Assembly: GCA_946803715.1 (NCBI GenBank)
Contig: CAMPET010000120.1
Coordinates: 15,101 to 51,846 of the forward strand
DNA: 36,746 bases
Reading direction: 5' to 3'
From: Beroe ovata
Taxonomy: Eukaryota > Ctenophora > Nuda > Beroida > Beroidae
Position numbers and translations under genes: made by a program
Part shown: piece after piece, positions 30,367 to 36,746 of the stretch
How the letters are laid out: every line of letters starts with the position of its first letter
Position numbering within the stretch: position 1 is the stretch's first letter
Notes under the pieces: model-generated
Told to the model about the DNA's origin: nothing
Databases searched by the model: none
Seen by the model: only the letters and a program-made list of their open reading frames with translations

Positions 30367-31054
30367 GAATCTTCATAATACGGCCAAAACCAAGAACCGT
30401 GGCTCTGAAGTAAGCTCTGAAGTCCGCAAAATATGCAGTAAGCAGTATTTCATCCAAAGAGTCACTGTCAAAGATTCACAGAAAAGCTCACCTGAAAGTA
30501 AGTCCCAATCGGAGGTAGTATATCAACTCACTCAAGCAGTAACTCATTCCGATGGTTACTCATGGTAAACGCGGTAGGTCACCTTTTCAGCTAGCTTAAC
30601 TCACCCCTCACTATACACTTTTACCTTACCCTGATCTGGCCTCTCCGTACTAACCGTTGCGAACATCACAGTCATAGTAAATGCTTAAAAATGCTTGAAA
30701 AATGCTTAAAAAATGTTAGATCTCGTCCTACATTGCTCGTCGAGGTCATTGCGCTAGCGGCCTAGTCCACATATTTACCATGACCACAATTGCTACCCAA
30801 TAACAGCTTGACACTCTGGCTAGATATTTAACATGGGCTTTATGCAAACGTGGGCCTGATGCAAAGGTCCTTTTAAATGTTCCCAAAAAAATACAAAACC
30901 GTCTTATGAATGCTAATGTTCCTCATTTCATATTGATAGGCCTCTCCAATTTATACTGACCAATGGTCGGGAGCAATATATTGCCATCAGCCATGTCCAT
31001 ATTTTTCCACTGCTGCCTTGACTCGATCTAATTGCTGCATATCAAATGACCAAT

Positions 31055-31203
31055 ACAGACGGCCCCATAAGACCCCTATTGAACAATACACTATACAGAC
31101 GGCCCCATAAGACCCTTGTTGAACAATACAGACGGCCCCATAAGACCCCTATTGAACAATACACTCTACAGACGGCCCAATAAGACCCCTGTTGAACAAT
31201 ATA
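31055..31203. repeat. Tandem repeat with alternating 40/33-base period
   Basis: Four copies of ACAGACGGCCCCATAAGACC plus CCTATTGAACAAT start at 31055, 31095, 31128 and 31168. The spacing alternates because an ACACTAT-like segment is present in the first and third units and absent in the second. Confidence 0.85.
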
Positions 31204-34087
31204 TAACGGCACCCAAATCATCATCGCGCAAATGTTTTCTGTGATTATATTTAGAGACACCCTAGGAGCATAATAGCGTTCCATAATCACAAAACTATAT
31301 ACATGCGACCCATCGCCAGTCAACCGCGCTCGCGTGCTCGCACAAGTGGGAATTCTGGGGTCTTCCATCGCTCATGACAATTGCTTATCTTTTATCATAT
31401 CATCATGGGGTATATTCATGAGGGAGGAGGGGGGTTGGTATATTGCCCCCTTCCTTCCACTGCGCCATCCTGTCAACTCCTCCTTCTCCACGGCCACCAG
31501 GAAGTCAATCTATGACACCACCCTGCTGCCTCACTCAAACACATATTACCATGACAACTGCAGATGATTACCACATTGTCCAACTCGATGACCTTCCCGT
31601 CTCTGTACTGACCTGAGTGGCGGAAACCATGCCTGCTCCTTCATAATCACAACTTTATCACGACAACTGGATCTATCATAATAGGCGGTGGTGCAGCAGT
31701 TTTGATAATTGGGGGAGAACATGACGATGAAGAGGAAAGTTTTACATAAACAGAATGAGGGTGGAAACAGTTGTTTGTTTTCTACGTAATTACTGAGGAA
31801 AATTGTTGCTCATCACCCTACCAATCTCTCGTTCTTCCATCCTTGAGCTCTGTTTGAGACAATGAGATGTATGCAAATTGCCACGCTGTGTTTTACCCGA
31901 CTCCAAACATAAGATATAGGTATTGTGCTAATTAACTCAACTGCACGTGATGAGCTGCTCCTTCGCAAAGTTATTATTTATCCGCGCGCACGCACATACG
32001 CAGTCACATGACCAAGCAATTTGTCTCAAATCTATAACCCCCCGTGAGTGAGTCATGATCGCATATGATATCTAGAATTTGTTTCACAAATACAATACAC
32101 CCCCTCTCTCTCCCTAATGCTTTTGGAGACCAATATATAGTTGCAAGCTATCTGTGGTGCCTCTGGAGCTGGCATGTTTATATCGCCCCTAAGAATTTGG
32201 GCGTCAGGCTTACTCATTGCGAACTGTAACAATACCACGCGTAACAATATATCACATGAATAGGCTGATGAGGTCATATGTTAGGGGATACACAGTCCAT
32301 GACCGCTCAGGGGGGGAGAGAATGAGATATATGTAGATAGTGGTGGGGTTATAAAGGGGGGATGGGGGTAATTATCTAGTGGGAGCTCGGAGGGGGTTAA
32401 ATTTATGCATGAGGATGACCGGCCGCCCTCGCCGCCCCCCGCAATGTTTACAATAAAGAGGGGAAGGGGGTATATAATATATGCGTATCGAGAAGGGGGA
32501 TTAGGGGAACCTTAAAACTTACTTGGGTGTGTGTGAGTGCGGCAATGTTCATTTCGGTGGTCTTCGTGTTTTTGAAGTGGTGGGGGGGTTGGCATGAAAA
32601 TCATGATTTTATGCCATAGTTAACGCGTTATAATATTAATAGCTCCTGTTGAGTTGTAATTTCAGTTTTGTTTGATAAAACAATATCGTTTAGTTTAACT
32701 TGAAAATTTATCATGTTGAATCAACGCTTATCATGTGAATTATCGAAACTAAACACCTCTTCAAACAGTAATTATGTTTACGTATCAATATCTCTGATGG
32801 CTGAAATTGCTCTTGACTAAGGTAACACTGATGCTACGTCTAAGAATTTATTATTTAGGCGAACTAAATTGATGTCACATAATGATTTCGGAATTATAGG
32901 TATTAGGTAATTCCGCCAGATTTAATCTGAAAGTGTGATTTCTTGAAAATTTATGAGCACTACTGGAAACAAACTTGTGTTGTTACATCTCAGTTAAGAT
33001 GAAATTCAGCACTTCGTAGTTGATAATAGTAGCGCATATGCCATATCTTTTGATGTGAATCAATCTGCATAATTAAATAGGTTAATTCACCAGTTATGAC
33101 CGAATCATGGTATGGCGACTCATCACTGATCTAACATATCGATAAAACGTCACCAGTTATAATTTAAGCTAACCATTTTCATCATTAAATTTTACTCCTG
33201 TCAATTAACACAGCTATGTTTATTTATTCCATCAATCCTTCATGCCCAATTACCAGCATTGCAATTGATGAAACAAATTGGACTTTCGAAACTCGCTAAT
33301 CATATTCGCCAATCTCTGAAAAACCATGAGATCCTAGGATCCTAGATCTACTCATGAACGCGCACGTATACTTTCGCTACCGCGATAACGTTTCGATTTC
33401 ATAAATGAACGGCGCTGAACGTCACGGTTTATATCACGTTTATGTCACGTTTATGTCACGTTTATCGCGTCTAACTAATAAAACTATGACAATCTCACCC
33501 GATTGATATAAATTGTGAGCGCACTACTCACAAAATTTCCCATCGCTCTGTCATATAATTACACTACTATACGGTCCGTCGATTATATTAAACCGTTACA
33601 ATTCGCATTATTTCATCTGTTTTATCTATATCACTCTCACCATTTACTAATTTTGTAATTATATAGCTGCAACTATACGATCATCACCAGCTCGTTTTAA
33701 TTGTTCCGCCTATCTTTTAGTTGCAATCAATTGTAATCTTTATAGTAATACTGCCGTGTGAACTTAATTTTTGGGCGTTGCTTATATATCATTGTCTATG
33801 GAACTCCGTCTAGCAAAATTCCGGCGTTTAATTGTATTATTCCGTTTGTAATTTTTGTAACTACAATTAGAATTAGAATCTCCCAAGATAATATCAAATT
33901 CGCTTGGGAAAATTGAAAAAATTTCTCACAAAATTTTATATCGCGCTTCATTGAACGGGATAGTGTTAAAAGAGTTGTTATATTTCATGTGTGAAATTTT
34001 TCGGTCGTTTAATCCAGATTATACCGTATATTCGAGCACTTTCCCTAATTGAAGATCACTTCTGCTCGGTTAATCACGATCAATACG
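31204..34087. other. Intergenic, no gene recognised
   Basis: Gene-poor sequence, with G-rich patches (32300-32600) and a triple TTATGTCACGT repeat (about 33431-33464). Open frames here lack family resemblance. It probably contains distal control sequence of the forkhead gene. Confidence 0.5.
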
Positions 34088-34090
34088 CAG

Positions 34091-34120
34091 TCACGTGATC
34101 AAATTGTTCAAATATATAAT
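34091..34120 (+). promoter_or_regulatory. Putative forkhead gene promoter: E-box and TATA
   Basis: TCACGTGATC (core 34092-34097) is followed by TATATA at 34113-34118. A start about 30 bases later would leave a leader of roughly 120 bases before the ATG at 34263. Confidence 0.45.
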
Positions 34121-34262
34121 AGCGTCGAATAATCAGTGCGTGCAAAGCTATATTTTGTTTTTGATTTGGGTAATATATATCACGCCAGTAGTGATTGTTA
34201 TATTGTGTCCGACACGCCGGTGCCTGTTTAATGAGTTTTGTTCAGCACGCCGGAGTTTGTTT

Positions 34263-36699
34263 ATGTCGGTAGTACAACTTCCCGCCTTGAATATCTCCGA
34301 AAAGTCGTGGGGATTGCTACAAACAGCGGAAATACAGAGCGAGATAAGGACAGGGACGGTGAGTTTCTCTCGAAAAAATGGACGATATTGATATTTGTCC
34401 GTTCCAATCACTATGCTGCCCCAAAATAACAGTTCCAGTGCCGATGTCTCATGGGATGGATCATGGAACGTCTGTCTTCTTAGAAAAGAACAGGATTTGT
34501 GACGATGCACTTACTGCAGTGTTTACAATTAAAAACCCTGTATTCGTAGAATTTTTTGACAAACAACAACTTTATATATCTCCCACACCTCAGGTGGGAT
34601 CATTGCGCAGCAGCAAGTTCAGCCAGATCATAAAGACCGGATCCCCAACCTCCAGTACCACCCTATCCAAGACCCCGCCCGCGGCTACTCTGAGTCTGAG
34701 TGGAGGGAGAACTGCCGCAGCTCTGAGTGGAGGAGGAAGTGGTAGTTCACTCATCACTGACATCCCTAACTTCACTGCGTGTTTACCTCCTCCTTCATCG
34801 AGTGGCTTCGTGGTAGGTGGAACGATTTGTTCGAATCTTAGTTAGTCAATCTTATCAACTTTCGATCATATATATGATCGAAATTTAGTTGATAAGATTG
34901 AATATGGTCCGATGAAATGATCGTCAGGAAGACCGAGTATCGGCAAAATTAGGAAAATTTTCATCTATAATCCCTTACTCTATTCTTGAAAAAGCCCTAA
35001 TACTTACCTATTGTACTTCTTTAATTCCTAATTCCCTACACGTGCCCATACATTTCACAGCAACGTGCAATGCCGAGTCACCTGACGAATCACCACAAAG
35101 TAGGAATGGATCAGAAAGCGCTATGTACAACAGCTCCACACCCGTTCAGTATTGACAACCTCATCAAGTCAGATGTCAAGTCACCGACATCGCCGTCGCC
35201 AACAACTGATTTGCCGCCGCTATTCGTGTCCAAAGTTCATGGTGAGCTCTTTACTAATGATTTGAGAATTATTTGAGAATAATTTTGTCATACTCGTGTC
35301 GAAAGTTCATGGTGAGCTCTATATTAATGATTTGAGAATTATTTGAGAATAATTTTGTCACACTCGGTTCAACTCACAAATCTGCCACCAGAGCACTTAG
35401 AAAAGTAGAGAGTAGCTCATTTCGAACAACCCAAGTTCGTTGGGAACAATAAAGCGATCTTTTACTACCTTTTTTTACAAAAAAGATCTTTTCCTATCTT
35501 AGCCTATCTCATTTTATCCTATCTTATCACATCATAGCATATCTGGCTATTGACTGCTCCGCCGACGCCCCCTTTCCGCCCCCAAAGTGCCCCCTTTTTG
35601 TTTCCAAAATGAAAATGCCCCGTTTGTGCCCCCTGATATCAGATCCTCTAACCCAGGTCTAAATAGCTCAAGTACAGTCTTATGCAGTCTTATTCTAACT
35701 TATCTTATCTTGTTTTATCCTATCTTTTGCTATCTCATCCGAGTCAGTTCACTATAATCCGACATTCATCTCTCTCCCAGGGCTGAGTAGCACAGGACTT
35801 CTATCATCTCATCATGGTACAGGGGGGAGTGTTTGTGGTGGTCATGGTGGTGGTGGTCATGGTGGTGGTTCTAATGAGGAGCAGCAGCAAAGTGGTGTCA
35901 AGCAGACAAAGTTCGCTAAACCACCCTACAGGTGTCAATCGCGCGTTTTTATGCGTCTGAATATCGTGCGTTTCATATGTGCAGATCGTGCGTTTTTTGT
36001 GCGTCCACATGTCCAAATCGTGATATTTTGTTCTTCCAATGAGTGCAAATCCTGCGTTTTCAGAGTAGGTATTAAAAATCGTTTGGATTCTCTAGATACT
36101 TTTTGGATCAAATTGTCAAAATTTATTTAATGGCACATGAAGTTGATCACAGTGTGGTGAAATTTAATTTCTAGACAAGATGCTAAAACATGAAATTATG
36201 TTATCTATTTCGACATCCACCTAATGAATTCTTCAAATCTGATGTTTATGCTGCCATGTCATTTAGTTTTTGAAATTATGGGTAACGATTTCTCGTTGTT
36301 TTTCCGAAGAACTCGCGTATCTTTCACATACGACACATCAGGTTCCGTAAATTATACACGTGGCTACAGTTTACTGTCACTAAACTACTTCCAAAGAAAT
36401 TGAATTAAGGCACTGTTTTTTGGCACCAAACACAGCGTGAAACCGACGCCAATATACGGAGCAAAACTGTAGCGCCAAAACCGAAATTCGTTGTGAGGAC
36501 GTCGCCAAACCGGCATATAATTGTGCAATGTGCAACTGGCGCCAAACTGGCGCACGGATTCACCTTTTTAACCACCCACTCCCCAGTTACAATGCCCTGA
36601 TCGCCATGGCTATACGGAGTTCCCAACATCAGCGTCTCACTCTCAGTGAGATATACGAGTTTATCATGGGCAAATTCCCGTACTACAGAGACAACAAAC

Positions 36700-36701
<2 letters not shown>
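34263..36701 (+). CDS. FoxG-like forkhead transcription factor (5' part, continues beyond window)
   Basis: Five exons fit with matching phases: 34263-34358 (phase 0), 34594-34812 (0), 35061-35241 (1), 35781-35931 (2), 36587-36701 (0). They total 254 codons. Exon 3 encodes [10 protein letters not shown], an engrailed-homology-1-like motif that recruits Groucho/TLE co-repressors in several Fox classes. Exon 4 is His/Gly-rich and ends KFAKPPYS. Exon 5 gives [24 protein letters not shown] and [10 protein letters not shown], the first half of the forkhead DNA-binding domain; recognition helix GWQNSIRHNLS is expected beyond the window. YNALI and IYEFIM with YYR(D/E)NKQ, plus an N-terminal FSI motif, resemble FoxG; FoxL2 is the main alternative. 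The start codon is less certain: an ATG at 34378 in frame with exon 2 is an alternative, but its leader looks unlike protein. Confidence 0.85.
34847..34900. repeat. Long hairpin in forkhead intron 2
   Basis: CAATCTTATCAACT (34847-34860) pairs with AGTTGATAAGATTG (34887-34900). Between them 34861-34882 is a perfect 22-base palindrome (TTCGATCATAT and its complement), offset by a 4-base ATTT bulge. It lies 34 bases after the 5' splice site. Confidence 0.85.
35225..35365. repeat. 70-bp tandem duplication copying a 5' splice site
   Basis: The end of forkhead exon 3 and its donor (CATG/GTGAGCTCT, donor at 35242) plus the following 60 bases are copied once, giving a second identical donor at 35312. 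Use of the second donor would add 70 bases containing an in-frame stop. Confidence 0.85.
35445..35560. repeat. Pyrimidine-rich TATCTTATCC-type array
   Basis: Degenerate (C)TATCTTATCC units lie here and again at about 35695-35745, flanking the dispersed GC-skewed repeat within forkhead intron 3. Confidence 0.65.
35558..35640 (+). repeat. Dispersed G/C-skewed repeat, copy 3
   Basis: TTGACTGCTCCGCCGACGCC is followed by CCCTTT and GCCCCCAAAGTGCCCC units, in the same orientation as the copy at 9291 and opposite to the copy at 3594. It is intronic in the forkhead gene. Confidence 0.75.

Positions 36702-36742
<41 letters not shown>
36702..36742. repeat. (GT)n microsatellite at forkhead 5' splice site
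   Basis: Exon 5 ends AACAAACAG and the intron begins directly with about twenty GT units, so the donor itself is the first GT of a microsatellite. Confidence 0.9.
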
Positions 36743-36743
<1 letters not shown>

Positions 36744-36746
36744 ATA

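Noticed and set aside
32265..32295. Second CTGATGAG sequence as a possible hammerhead
   Set aside because: It lacks the GAAA strand, stem II complement and stem I pairing.
34378..34593. ATG at 34378 as the forkhead start
   Set aside because: The leader up to 34593 does not look like protein, and a phase-0 exon 34263-34358 joins the 34594 acceptor neatly; kept only as an alternative.

Overview
The window is nuclear DNA from a multicellular animal. It carries spliced genes with GT-AG introns of tens to hundreds of bases, AT-rich spacers, microsatellites and TATA/polyA signals, and no bacterial features. An SRCR plus cysteine-repeat receptor, an uromodulin-type (D8C-like) plus Ig receptor, an ADAM protease, two single-domain phosphagen kinases and a FoxG-like forkhead gene together suggest an early-branching metazoan such as a sponge. 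That taxonomic guess is an inference with low to moderate confidence. Single N bases at 3374 and 16846 sit at the junctions of direct duplications and look like draft-assembly joins.

Layout: (1) 1-1119 is intergenic, with a perfect inverted repeat built on TCACGTGA. (2) 1120-2574 (minus) is an intronless type I membrane protein with a D8C-like domain and Ig-like domains. (3) 2575-6148 is spacer with duplications, a G-rich dispersed repeat and hairpins. (4) 6149-7861 (plus) is an intronless SRCR/GCC2-GCC3-type receptor. (5) 8257-14933 (plus) is a 17-exon ADAM metalloprotease-disintegrin gene lacking only its first exon(s). Splice phases agree at every junction except one. (6) 14934-24532 is a 9.6 kb gene-poor stretch with a tandem duplication of about 0.7 kb, a hammerhead ribozyme motif at 19245-19282, a TATA/E-box promoter-like block and a dense CACGTG cluster. 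(7) 24533-25693 and 26500-27645 (plus) are two tandem, intronless arginine-kinase-like phosphagen kinases. (8) 27646-34262 is gene-poor, with two promoter-like blocks and tandem repeats. (9) 34263-36701 (plus) is the 5' part of a FoxG-like forkhead gene, ending after the first half of the forkhead domain at an intron that starts with a (GT)n run.

The genes do not form one pathway. Two cell-surface receptors and one membrane protease lie side by side, then the energy-buffering kinase pair, then a transcription factor. The most unusual signals are the hammerhead ribozyme, a recurring pattern of tandem repeats that copy splice junctions (ADAM and forkhead introns), a Glu-to-Gly change in the catalytic NEED box shared by both kinases, and a high density of TCACGTGA sites near promoter-like regions.
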